A stretch of DNA of 64,000 nt. Source: Propionispira arboris (lineage in GTDB: Bacteria; Bacillota; Negativicutes; Selenomonadales; Selenomonadaceae). The notes under the pieces were generated by a model. That model saw nothing but the letters and a program-made list of their open reading frames with translations. It did no database searches and was not told the DNA's origin. The position numbers and the translations under genes are program-made. The stretch's first letter is position 1. Every line of letters begins with the position of its first letter. Below, one piece after another: positions 41,323 through 49,141 of this stretch. The stretch covers positions 62,001 through 126,000 of the forward strand of contig NZ_FNZK01000001.1 in NCBI RefSeq assembly GCF_900109225.1, written 5' to 3'.

Positions 41323-41372
41323 ATAACCACACCCGTAACCGGGTTGTTCGGTTAGGGTGTGGTTATTTTTAT
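41323..41372 (+). terminator. Hairpin between ytfQ and ytfR
   Basis: ATAACCACACCC and GGGTGTGGTTAT form a 12-bp stem with an inner AACCG/CGGTT pairing and are followed by five T. Partial termination would keep the membrane and ATPase genes below the binding protein in level. Confidence 0.85.
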
Positions 41373-41406
41373 CTAAAAACTGCCATCAGGAGAAAGAAGT
41401 GGGAAT

Positions 41407-42915
41407 ATGGAAAATCTACTTTTAGAAATGCGACAAATTGATAAAGTTTTTCCTGGCGTTAAAGCATTGAGCAGCGTTGACTTCACTCTAAGGGCTGGAG
41501 AAATTCATTCTATTATGGGTGAAAATGGTGCCGGGAAATCAACATTGATAAAGGTTTTAACAGGCGTTTACCCGCGCGATGGCGGCAGTATTTATATGGA
41601 AGGGAAAGCAATTGCCCCGCGAACGCCAAAAGAAGCACAAGAAGTCGGTATATCTACGGTATATCAGGAAGTCAATCTTTGTGCGAATCTGACAGTTACA
41701 GAGAATATATTTATTGGTCGCCAGCCGACAAAACATGGTTTTATTGACTGGAAGCAAATGAATACAAGAGCGCAGGAACTATTACAGAAACTGAATGTTG
41801 ATATTGATGTGACAAAAACATTGGATCATTATTCAGTTGCAATTCAGCAAATGATTGCGATTGCCCGGTCTGTTGATGTTTCAGCAAAAATATTGATTCT
41901 TGATGAACCAACATCAAGCCTTGATGAACAGGAAACACAGAAACTTTTTACGGTAATTCGCCGACTGAAAAAACAGGGCATGGGTATTATTTTTATTTCA
42001 CATTTTTTGGAACAAATTTATGATTTGTGCGAAAAAATTACGATTTTACGCAATGGAGAACTTGTGGGGGCATATGATGTTGCAAAATTGCCACGAGTTG
42101 AACTCATTGCGAAAATGATCGGCAAAGATTTATCAGCTTTGAAAGATTTCGATAAATCAGAAGAAAAAAGTGTACCATCAGCAGGAGTTTTCCTTGATGC
42201 AAAAAATATTTCTTGTATTGGAAAACTCAATCATATGGATGTGCAAATCCATCAAGGTGAAGTAATGGGCTTTGCGGGACTTTTGGGTTCAGGCCGGACT
42301 GAAACAGCAGAATTGTTGTTTGGTATCAACAAAATCACGGCAGGGGAAATCCTTATTCACGGGACACAAATGCGCTTGGATGAACCAATGAAGGCCATGC
42401 AGCAAAAAATTGCCTTTTGTCCGGAAGATCGCAAGCAACAAGGTGTTGTTGGAGATTTGAGTGTACGAGAAAATATTATATTAGCTTTGCAGGCCAAAGA
42501 TGGCATCTTTCATCATATTCCCCTTAACGAGCAGATTGTTATTGTCGATGACTACATTAAACTTTTGAATATAAAAGTTTCTGATCGGGAGCAGCTCATT
42601 AAAAACCTGAGCGGCGGTAATCAGCAAAAAGTGATTATTGCCCGTTGGCTGGCAACAAATCCGGAGCTTTTAATTTTAGATGAACCAACGAGAGGTATCG
42701 ATGTTGGTACCAAAAATGAGATACAGAAAATGGCCGTTACGTTAGCAAAACAAAAAGGTATGGCGGTGATATTTATTTCTAGTGAATTGGATGAAATGAT
42801 TCGTACTTGTTCTAAGTTAATCGTTTTGCGTGATCGTAATAAAGTCGCTGAAATCGAGGGCGATGCTATTAGCTCGGAAAATGTGATGCGGGCGATTGCA
42901 GGGGGGGATGCTTGA
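41407..42915 (+). CDS. ytfR: Sugar ABC transporter ATPase (two nucleotide-binding domains)
   Basis: A 502-residue fused ATPase of the ribose/arabinose/galactose importer class. Seen: domain 1 with Walker A GENGAGKST near residue 38 and Walker B ILILDEPTSSLD, domain 2 with a degenerate Walker A GLLGSGRTET near residue 293, signature LSGGNQQKV near 400 and LLILDEPTRGID. It overlaps ytfT by one base (TGA/ATG). It energises the two membrane proteins encoded next. Confidence 0.95.
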   Translation: MENLLLEMRQIDKVFPGVKALSSVDFTLRAGEIHSIMGENGAGKSTLIKVLTGVYPRDGGSIYMEGKAIAPRTPKEAQEVGISTVYQEVNLCANLTVTENIFIGRQPTKHGFIDWKQMNTRAQELLQKLNVDIDVTKTLDHYSVAIQQMIAIARSVDVSAKILILDEPTSSLDEQETQKLFTVIRRLKKQGMGIIFISHFLEQIYDLCEKITILRNGELVGAYDVAKLPRVELIAKMIGKDLSALKDFDKSEEKSVPSAGVFLDAKNISCIGKLNHMDVQIHQGEVMGFAGLLGSGRTETAELLFGINKITAGEILIHGTQMRLDEPMKAMQQKIAFCPEDRKQQGVVGDLSVRENIILALQAKDGIFHHIPLNEQIVIVDDYIKLLNIKVSDREQLIKNLSGGNQQKVIIARWLATNPELLILDEPTRGIDVGTKNEIQKMAVTLAKQKGMAVIFISSELDEMIRTCSKLIVLRDRNKVAEIEGDAISSENVMRAIAGGDA

Positions 42916-43991
42916 TGGAAACACTCAAGAAAATAACAGCCAGTCCATTGTTTTTACCTCTTTTTGCGCTAGCAGTATTACTTATTTTCAATATTATTTT
43001 TGTGGATGGTTTTTTAACGATTGAAATGACCGATGATGGTCGTCTGTATGGACGGTTGATTGATATTTTAAATCGCTCGTCATCGCTTATTATTTTGGCA
43101 CTTGGTATGACCTTTGTCATAGCGACGAGTGGTATAGATATATCGGTTGGTTCTGTAATCGCCATATCCTCAGCGGTTTGTTGTACGTTGATCGGCGGAC
43201 GCGGCGATGGGGCAGCTGAATATCCAATGCTTTTAGCTATGCTGGCAGCTGTTTTGGCAGGTGTTTTATGTGGGGTTTGGAATGGTTTACTCGTAGCGAA
43301 GTTTAAAATTCAACCAGTTGTTGCAACACTGATCTTGATGACAGCCGGGCGTGGGATTGCTCAGCTTATTACAGAAGGTCAGATCATAACGGTATACTAT
43401 AAACCTTTTGCCTATATAGGCAGCAGTATTCCTGGCAATATTTTACCAACGACAATTTTTATTGCCATTGCCATGATTTTACTCGTAACGTTCATCATAA
43501 AAAAAACATCGATTGGTCTATTTGTTCAGTCGGTGGGGATTAATCCAACGGCAAGTCGATTTACAGGTATCAATGTAACGTTTGTTATTTTTCTTGTTTA
43601 TGCATTTTCGGGTTTTTGTGCGGGGGTGTCAGGGCTGATTGAAAGTTCTTTGATTCGTGCTGCTGATGCCAATAATGCAGGACTTAATATGGAAATGGAC
43701 GCGATATTGGCTGTAGCTTTAGGCGGTACCTTGCTGAGTGGTGGTAAATTCAATATTGGCGGCAGTGTTATCGGCGCCATTACAATTCAGACGCTGACAA
43801 CGACCATGTATGCATTGGGCGTGTCCTCAGAGCAATTGCCGGTAATTAAGGCGGTTGCAGTTATTATTCTCTGCTTGATGCAGTCCAGCAAATTCAGAGT
43901 TATGTTCAATAATTGGAAATCCCGCAATAAAGTGGGTCCACAGGGAGATAAAAACTTTCTGATGGATGAAAAGGCGGTGAATAAAGCATGA
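42915..43991 (+). CDS. ytfT: Sugar ABC transporter permease, YtfT-like
   Basis: A 358-residue RbsC-type permease with about nine to ten membrane helices. Seen: SSLIILALGMTFVIATSGIDISVGSVIAIS near the N terminus, the AraH/RbsC-type VGINPTASRFTGINV cytoplasmic loop and MDAILAVALGGTLLSGGKFNIGG. The ATG at 42915 overlaps the ytfR stop and has GGGGGG upstream; an upstream TTG at 42912 is an alternative. It pairs with YjfF. Confidence 0.94.
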   Translation: METLKKITASPLFLPLFALAVLLIFNIIFVDGFLTIEMTDDGRLYGRLIDILNRSSSLIILALGMTFVIATSGIDISVGSVIAISSAVCCTLIGGRGDGAAEYPMLLAMLAAVLAGVLCGVWNGLLVAKFKIQPVVATLILMTAGRGIAQLITEGQIITVYYKPFAYIGSSIPGNILPTTIFIAIAMILLVTFIIKKTSIGLFVQSVGINPTASRFTGINVTFVIFLVYAFSGFCAGVSGLIESSLIRAADANNAGLNMEMDAILAVALGGTLLSGGKFNIGGSVIGAITIQTLTTTMYALGVSSEQLPVIKAVAVIILCLMQSSKFRVMFNNWKSRNKVGPQGDKNFLMDEKAVNKA

Positions 43992-45013
43992 ATTCAAAAT
44001 TGAGAACATTGACCAATGAAGCGATTTCATCACAATATTTTTCATTTTTTGTAACTGTGATTTTGTTTCTGGTTTTATATGGTGTTGGTATCATGACCTA
44101 TAAGGGGTTTATGCGGCCACAGGTATTTTTTAATCTCTTTATTGATAATTCAGCCTTAATCATTGTGACAATCGGGATTACTTTTACGCTTTTAACGGGT
44201 GGAATTGATTTATCGGTTGGTGCAATTGTAGCTCTTTCCTGTATGATTTTGGCATCGCTTTTGCAAAATACAGGTGTATCTGTACCTGTTGCAGTGGTCG
44301 CGGTACTCGTTTTGGGAATCTTCATTGGCGGTGTGCAGGGGTATTTGATTACAGCATTCAATATGCAGCCGTTTATCGTGACTTTGGCGGGGATGTTCTT
44401 TTGCCGAGGACTTACAGCGGTTATTTCAAGGGAAACGATCAGTATAACCAATGACTTTTATGTGTCAATTGCCAGTGAACGTATTGGGATCTTTGGTTTA
44501 GGGTTTATATCAATTGGTGCAGTAGTGGCTTTATGTGCGTTGGTTGTTGCGGCGGTCGTTTTAAAATATACGAAATTTGGTCGTACGATCTTCGCCTTGG
44601 GTGGCAATGAAGTATCTGCATCACTTATGGGACTGCCTGTATTTAAAACGAAAATCATGGTCTATGTTATTAGTGGTTTTTGTGCGGCTTTGGGTGGTGT
44701 TGTATATTCCTGGATCATGTTATCTGGGTACACGCTGCATGGATTAGGTATGGAAATGGATGCGATTGCCTCATCTGTAATTGGCGGCACACTTCTTACT
44801 GGTGGGGTTGGTTTCATTCCAGGAACTTTGTTTGGAGTACTCATTCAGGGTGTCATTCTTACCTTTATCACATTTCAAGGAACATTATCTGCCTGGTGGA
44901 CAAAAATTGTTGTTGGAGCATTGCTCTGTATTTTTATTATTATGCAAGCTTTGATTACAGAACGTAAAAGCAAGCTTTCATCGAAAAGTTCGATTGAAGC
45001 TGCTAAACAATAA
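43988..45013 (+). CDS. yjfF: Sugar ABC transporter permease, YjfF-like
   Basis: A 341-residue second permease of the same family. Seen: IIVTIGITFTLLTGGIDLSVGAIVALS, LGGNEVSASLMGLPVFKTK as the cytoplasmic coupling loop, and MEMDAIASSVIGGTLLTGGVGF. It overlaps ytfT by 4 bases (ATGA), so translation is coupled. Two different permeases plus a double ATPase match the YtfQRT-YjfF plan of E. coli. Confidence 0.94.
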   Translation: MNSKLRTLTNEAISSQYFSFFVTVILFLVLYGVGIMTYKGFMRPQVFFNLFIDNSALIIVTIGITFTLLTGGIDLSVGAIVALSCMILASLLQNTGVSVPVAVVAVLVLGIFIGGVQGYLITAFNMQPFIVTLAGMFFCRGLTAVISRETISITNDFYVSIASERIGIFGLGFISIGAVVALCALVVAAVVLKYTKFGRTIFALGGNEVSASLMGLPVFKTKIMVYVISGFCAALGGVVYSWIMLSGYTLHGLGMEMDAIASSVIGGTLLTGGVGFIPGTLFGVLIQGVILTFITFQGTLSAWWTKIVVGALLCIFIIMQALITERKSKLSSKSSIEAAKQ

Positions 45014-45044
45014 ATTTTTCATGATACCCTCTTTTGGCAAGTCG

Positions 45045-45081
45045 AAAAGTCGAAATCTTTTAGTAGATTTCGACTTTTTCG
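45045..45081 (+). terminator. Terminator of the ytfQRT-yjfF operon
   Basis: AAAAGTCGAAATC and GATTTCGACTTTT form a perfect stem with an 8-base loop; five T end the 3' arm. Confidence 0.92.
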
Positions 45082-45118
45082 TTTAAAAAATAAAATTAGC
45101 AAATTCGTTTTATTCTAC

Positions 45119-45266
45119 TATATAGAACGCATTAAACGTTTTATGGCAATCGTCAGGAATGGAGTATAGGGCTGAGTAGCGTTACGTTAGGAAGCAAACG
45201 ATGCCCTATACCCCATTCCTGGCAGACTGATAGACGGGATGGAATTTCTTTAGTGCGTTATATATA
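45119..45266. repeat. 148-bp inverted-repeat (MITE-like) element, copy B
   Basis: Same family as 1828-1973, in the opposite orientation. Terminal repeats are TATATAGAACGCATTAAA (45119-45136) and TTTAGTGCGTTATATATA (45249-45266), now with two mismatches. The interior GGAATGGAGTATAGGGC pairs with GCCCTATACCCCATTCC, so the element can fold as a long hairpin. It ends about 24 bases before the -35 of the T-box promoter. Confidence 0.85.
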
Positions 45267-45289
45267 GTTTACATGTTGACACATAAATA

Positions 45290-45318
45290 TTGACAAATAT
45301 TCTATTGAATGATATATT
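45290..45318 (+). promoter_or_regulatory. Promoter of the T-box/cstA transcript
   Basis: TTGACA (45290-45295), 17 bases, TATATT (45313-45318). A consensus-like sigma-A promoter with a predicted start near 45325, immediately before the T-box leader. Confidence 0.8.
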
Positions 45319-45324
45319 ATCATA

Positions 45325-45607
45325 CAATAGAATAAAGAAATGCAGATAATTAGGACACGAAATCTTGGTATGTTTTTTACAGAGAGTCATTTGTTGGTGG
45401 AAGAGTGACATTGAAACAATGATTTTATCACCTATCGAATCTTGGCTGAAATATAGAATCAGTCTGTATCGGTTTTCCACCGTTACCGGAAAGCAGTTTT
45501 TAGTCAGGCTGAAAATTGTTCTGAGTGGCTGCTGGAGCAGCAATTGGAGTGGTAACACGGAGTTCACCTTCGTCTTCATAGAATTTATGGAGAGGAAGGT
45601 TTTTTTG
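45325..45607 (+). promoter_or_regulatory. T-box leader, predicted specifier AUC (isoleucine), upstream of cstA
   Basis: Seen: a stem I with AGAGAG and the distal TTGGTGGAAGAG hairpin (GTCA/TGAC closing, 45386-45409); pairing of AAATC with GATTT below it; an internal loop whose 3' side reads T-ATC-A (ATC at 45427-45429) followed by CC paired with GG; and a basal GATA/TATC helix. Further on, GAGTGGTAACACGG (45547-45560) is the T-box sequence, whose TGGT would pair with a tRNA end ACCA. It is followed by a terminator (45566-45606, ACCTTC paired with GAAGGT, then T run). Known logic: uncharged tRNA turns the terminator into an antiterminator. The Ile specificity is my fold-based reading and moderate in certainty. 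Confidence 0.82.
45566..45607 (+). terminator. Terminator arm of the T-box
   Basis: ACCTTC with GAAGGT and an inner GTCTTCATA/TATGGAGA pairing, then seven T. Its 5' arm can alternatively pair with the T-box sequence just upstream, giving the antiterminator. Confidence 0.85.
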
Positions 45608-45623
45608 CATTTATTTATATAAG

Positions 45624-45710
45624 TTGTATTAAATATTTTATATGGCAATTGTCAGGATTGGCGTATAGGGTTGTAGGCTGGATATCATTTATTTAATACA
45701 TTATATTTAT
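45624..45710. repeat. Shortened, diverged copy C of the inverted-repeat element
   Basis: TATTAAATATTTTATATGGC, then AATTGTCAGGATTGGCGTAT, match the first half of copy B with several changes. The right end ATTTAATACATTATATT mirrors the left. The central part is deleted, leaving about 85 bases. It sits between the T-box terminator and cstA, so it is transcribed in the cstA leader. Confidence 0.65.
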
Positions 45711-45774
45711 TTACCGCGTGTGATTTATCTGCAGTTGTTATTCTAGAATTATAGAAAGAAATGAGGGACTTATT

Positions 45775-47463
45775 ATGAATGGTTTAACCATTGTAGGGAT
45801 TGGTATCGTTATACTAGCTGGTGCCTATATCAGTTACGGCAGGTGGCTCGTTAGAATATGGGGCATTGATCCGAAGGCAAAAACACCTGCTTATAAATTT
45901 GAGGATGGTCAGGATTATATACCAGCTTCAAAAATCACGGTGTTTACACATCAGTTTTCTTCAATTGCGGGTGCAGGACCGGTGACTGGACCGATTATTG
46001 CCGCTATGTTTGGCTGGCTGCCAGCATTGTTATGGATTTTAGCCGGGGGCATTTTTTTTGGTGCGGTACAAGATTTTACAGCACTCTATGCCTCTGTTAA
46101 AAATGATGGAAAATCAATGGGGGTTCTTATTGAAAAATATATTGGCAAAATGGGAAAACGGTTATTTTTATTATTTTCCTGGCTTTTTACGCTACTGGTT
46201 ATTGCTGCTTTTGCCGATATTGTAGCCAATACATTTAATGGTTTTGCCAAAGATGGTTCGCTGGCGACACCAAATGCTGCCGCTGCATCCATTTCAATGT
46301 TATATATTTTTGTGGCCATTTTATTTGGACTATTTATTAAACGATTTAAACCATCGGAAAAACTTGAATTTGTTGTTGGTATTATTTTGATTCTTGTGAT
46401 GCTTGCAGCTGGTATTGCCTATCCATTATATTTTGATAAAACGATTTGGCTGTATGTGGTTTTCGCTTATATTTTTGCGGCATCAGTTATGCCAATGTGG
46501 CTTTTGATGCAACCTCGTGATTATCTTAGTTCTTTTTTATTGCTAGGTATGATTGCGGGAGCAGTTATCGGGGTGATTGTAGCAAATCCAACGCTCCAGA
46601 TGCCAGCATTTGTTGGTTTTGAAGTGAATGGGAAAATGCTCTTTCCAATGCTTTTCATTACGATTGCTTGTGGTGCTGTATCGGGCTTTCATAGTCTGGT
46701 TTCATCAGGTACGTCTTCTAAAACGATTCGCAACGAAAAAGATATGCTATTTGTTGGTTATGGTGCGATGCTGGTAGAATGTTTGCTGGGAATTGTTGCT
46801 TTAGTTGTAGTTTGTTCGGCAGCAACAAATGGTGTATTACCGGAAGGCACGCCATTTCAGATTTTTTCCAATGCAGTAGCTGGATTTTTATCGATGTTTG
46901 GACTGCCAATCGGCATTGCTGGTTGTATTATGACGATGTGCGTATCGGCACTGGCAATGACGTCACTTGACTCCGTTGCTCGCATAGGCCGGATGTCTTT
47001 CCAAGAACTTTTTATGAGTGAAACACAAGGGGAAGTCACATGGGTACAGCGTGTTTGTACGAATAAATATTTTGCAACTATTATCACCTTGTTTTGTGGA
47101 TATTTATTATGTTTAGGTGGGTATATGAATATTTGGCCGCTGTTTGGTGCAGCGAATCAGTTATTGAGTGCATTGGTGCTGATTGGCCTGGCCGTGTTTT
47201 TAAAAACAACAGGGCGACAGGGCTGGATGCTTTATGTGCCAATGACGGTTATGTTTCTGGTTACTTTCACAGCGCTGTTGCAAGCTGTTTATGGCATTTA
47301 TAATAAGTTATTTGTCGGCGGCGGTTTTGTCTTTATGATTGATGGATTGCAGCTTATTTTAGCCTTAGCATTGATGACCTTAGCGGCATCGGTTGCTTTT
47401 CATTGTGTGAAAGAATTGCTGCGTGCCAAGACAGAAGATAAAGCGGCCGTTACATTAGAATAA
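45775..47463 (+). CDS. cstA: CstA-family carbon starvation membrane transporter
   Basis: A 562-residue transporter with about sixteen membrane helices. Seen: KTPAYKFEDGQDYIPASK, the conserved HQFSSIAGAGPVTGPIIAA near residues 62-80, AVQDFTALYASVKNDGKS, GFHSLVSSGTSSKTI and SALAMTSLDSVARIGR. Known members (E. coli CstA, BtsT) import peptides or pyruvate. Control by a T-box instead of a carbon-starvation signal suggests amino acid or peptide uptake in this organism. GAGGG precedes the ATG by 8 bases. It is shorter than E. coli CstA (about 700), as is common in Firmicutes. Confidence 0.93.
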   Translation: MNGLTIVGIGIVILAGAYISYGRWLVRIWGIDPKAKTPAYKFEDGQDYIPASKITVFTHQFSSIAGAGPVTGPIIAAMFGWLPALLWILAGGIFFGAVQDFTALYASVKNDGKSMGVLIEKYIGKMGKRLFLLFSWLFTLLVIAAFADIVANTFNGFAKDGSLATPNAAAASISMLYIFVAILFGLFIKRFKPSEKLEFVVGIILILVMLAAGIAYPLYFDKTIWLYVVFAYIFAASVMPMWLLMQPRDYLSSFLLLGMIAGAVIGVIVANPTLQMPAFVGFEVNGKMLFPMLFITIACGAVSGFHSLVSSGTSSKTIRNEKDMLFVGYGAMLVECLLGIVALVVVCSAATNGVLPEGTPFQIFSNAVAGFLSMFGLPIGIAGCIMTMCVSALAMTSLDSVARIGRMSFQELFMSETQGEVTWVQRVCTNKYFATIITLFCGYLLCLGGYMNIWPLFGAANQLLSALVLIGLAVFLKTTGRQGWMLYVPMTVMFLVTFTALLQAVYGIYNKLFVGGGFVFMIDGLQLILALALMTLAASVAFHCVKELLRAKTEDKAAVTLE

Positions 47464-47479
47464 AAGAGTTAGTTAATAA

Positions 47480-47528
47480 AATAAAGCAGGGCATAAAATC
47501 CATCTGGATTTTATGCCCTGCTTTATTC
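47480..47528 (+). terminator. Terminator between cstA and the facing small gene
   Basis: AATAAAGCAGGGCATAAAAT pairs perfectly with its complement across a short loop. Because both sides are A/T rich it may end the cstA mRNA and also the minus-strand gene at 47579. Confidence 0.92.
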
Positions 47529-47578
47529 GATTTTTAAGAATAAAAAACAAAGTGTCAGTAAAAAACAAAAATTGCTTT

Positions 47579-47812
47579 TTAAACGACACAACGATTTGAA
47601 TTAAATGTTGTGATATTTACGCGACGAATTCGTTCAAATGGAATAGAGTGAAATGCATATCTAAGATCCACATAATCGTCAGTAAGCTTAAAATCTATAC
47701 TTTTAAGCTCCTTGCCTTTGGAATGCTTTTTGATTTTTTTTATATAATATTGAATCTCACTTTTTTCCAGTTGACCGTCTTCGATAGTGACATAGACATT
47801 GTCGATCAACAT
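47579..47812 (-). CDS. Small conserved-looking protein, resembling the NrdD C-terminal motif
   Basis: A 77-residue protein starting MLIDNVYVTIEDGQ at 47812 behind GGAGG. It has a Lys-rich middle (IKKIKKHSKGKEL) and ends with VDLRYAFHSIPFERIRRVNI. The YxFxxxPFERIRR segment resembles a stretch in small proteins annotated near anaerobic ribonucleotide reductase in Clostridia; there it is normally followed by TGYLVGT, which is missing here. So it may be a shortened relative. That comparison is from memory and the function is unknown. A longer start at 47908 is not supported. Confidence 0.65.
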   Translation of the reverse strand: MLIDNVYVTIEDGQLEKSEIQYYIKKIKKHSKGKELKSIDFKLTDDYVDLRYAFHSIPFERIRRVNITTFNSNRCVV

Positions 47813-47953
47813 ACAAAATACCTCCATCAAAATTGCGGAACACCTTGCTATATATTCATTATACACTAAAAAAGAAAATTTGTTAAGACAAATTTCGCAA
47901 GATGTCACACAACTAGAGATTAGATTATTTATATGGTTGTGAAAATTTTGAAG

Positions 47954-49123
47954 TCATTCGAGTATGTTTTTTAGATTTTGCAAAGCCTGCGTGAGCGTTG
48001 CACGGGGGCAGGCGATATTAATTCTTTGGAAATTTGCGCCTTCAGGACCGAACATCGGACCGCGATCAAGCCACAAACCGGCTTGATGGATGATTTTTTG
48101 ATCTAACTCTTCCGGCGATAGGCCCAGTGCAGAAAAATCAAGCCAGATCAAATAAGTTCCTTCTGGTTCGACGAGTCTAACACCAGGGAGTTCTTTTTCG
48201 ATAAAGTCCCGACTCAGACGAAGATTTTCTGTCAGATATACTTTCAGTTGGTTCAGCCAATCCCGACCATGTTCATAAGCTGCTTTTGCTGCAATCAATC
48301 CTAACGAATTTAACTCACAATATCCGGTTTTATTAATCTCTTTTTGAAATTTTTTTCTTAAAGTTTGGTCAGCAATAAAAATATGTGAGACTTGTAAACC
48401 GGCTAGATTGAATGTTTTACTCGGCGCTGTACAAGTGATCGTACGATTTAAGTATTCAGGTTTTAAATCAGCAAATACATGGTGTTTATATCCGCTGTAA
48501 ACAAATTCATGATGTATTTCATCAGCTAAAATTAAGACATCATGTTTTAGGCAGATGTCACCGATGCGAATGAGTTCCTCTTTCGTCCAGACTCTGCCAA
48601 CGGGATTATGTGGACTGCAGAGAAGAAAGAGTTTTACGTTGTTTTGAATAATTTTTTCTTCGAAATCCATGTAGTCCATTTCATAATGAAAATTTTTATA
48701 AATGAGCGGTGAATTGACCAGCCGCCGATCATTATCTTCGATTGTCAGTGAAAAGGGATAATAGACGGGTCTCTGAATGAGTATACTGTCACCGGGGTTT
48801 GTGAAAGCCCGAATGGCCATGGCAATGGAAAAAACAACCCCGGGGGCTTTAATAAGCCAGTCTTCCTGGACTTTCCAGTTGAAAGATTCATCCAGCCATT
48901 TAGCAATTGTTAGAAAATAATCACGTTTGACATCTGAATACCCAAAAATACCATGCTGGCAGCCGGCGGTTATGGCGGCGATAATTTCAGGTGCAGTCAT
49001 AACATCCATATCGGCTACCCAAAGCGGCAGTATATTTGCAGGTTTGCCGCGTTCTACAGCAAAGTCATACTTTAAAGAATTCGTATTTTTTCGATCAATA
49101 ATCTTATCAAAGTTATAATTCAT
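47954..49123 (-). CDS. patB: PatB/MalY-type cystathionine beta-lyase aminotransferase
   Basis: A 389-residue fold-type I PLP enzyme that splits C-S bonds in cystathionine, cysteine or related compounds. Seen: NILPLWVADMDVMTAPEI, SPHNPVGRVWTKEEL, LADEIHHEFVYSG and the PLP lysine in APSKTFNLAGLQ near residue 233. It is co-transcribed 18 bases after the gamma-type lyase gene, downstream of the Rrf2 regulator. With cysK divergent from them, this is a sulfur amino acid group. The AGGAGG site precedes the ATG. Confidence 0.93.
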   Translation of the reverse strand: MNYNFDKIIDRKNTNSLKYDFAVERGKPANILPLWVADMDVMTAPEIIAAITAGCQHGIFGYSDVKRDYFLTIAKWLDESFNWKVQEDWLIKAPGVVFSIAMAIRAFTNPGDSILIQRPVYYPFSLTIEDNDRRLVNSPLIYKNFHYEMDYMDFEEKIIQNNVKLFLLCSPHNPVGRVWTKEELIRIGDICLKHDVLILADEIHHEFVYSGYKHHVFADLKPEYLNRTITCTAPSKTFNLAGLQVSHIFIADQTLRKKFQKEINKTGYCELNSLGLIAAKAAYEHGRDWLNQLKVYLTENLRLSRDFIEKELPGVRLVEPEGTYLIWLDFSALGLSPEELDQKIIHQAGLWLDRGPMFGPEGANFQRINIACPRATLTQALQNLKNILE

Positions 49124-49141
49124 AGGTAGTCCTCCTGAAAA

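Noticed and set aside
45250-45648. Open frames on both strands in the cstA leader
   Set aside because: They run through the T-box RNA and its terminator; the structured RNA explains the conservation-like signals.
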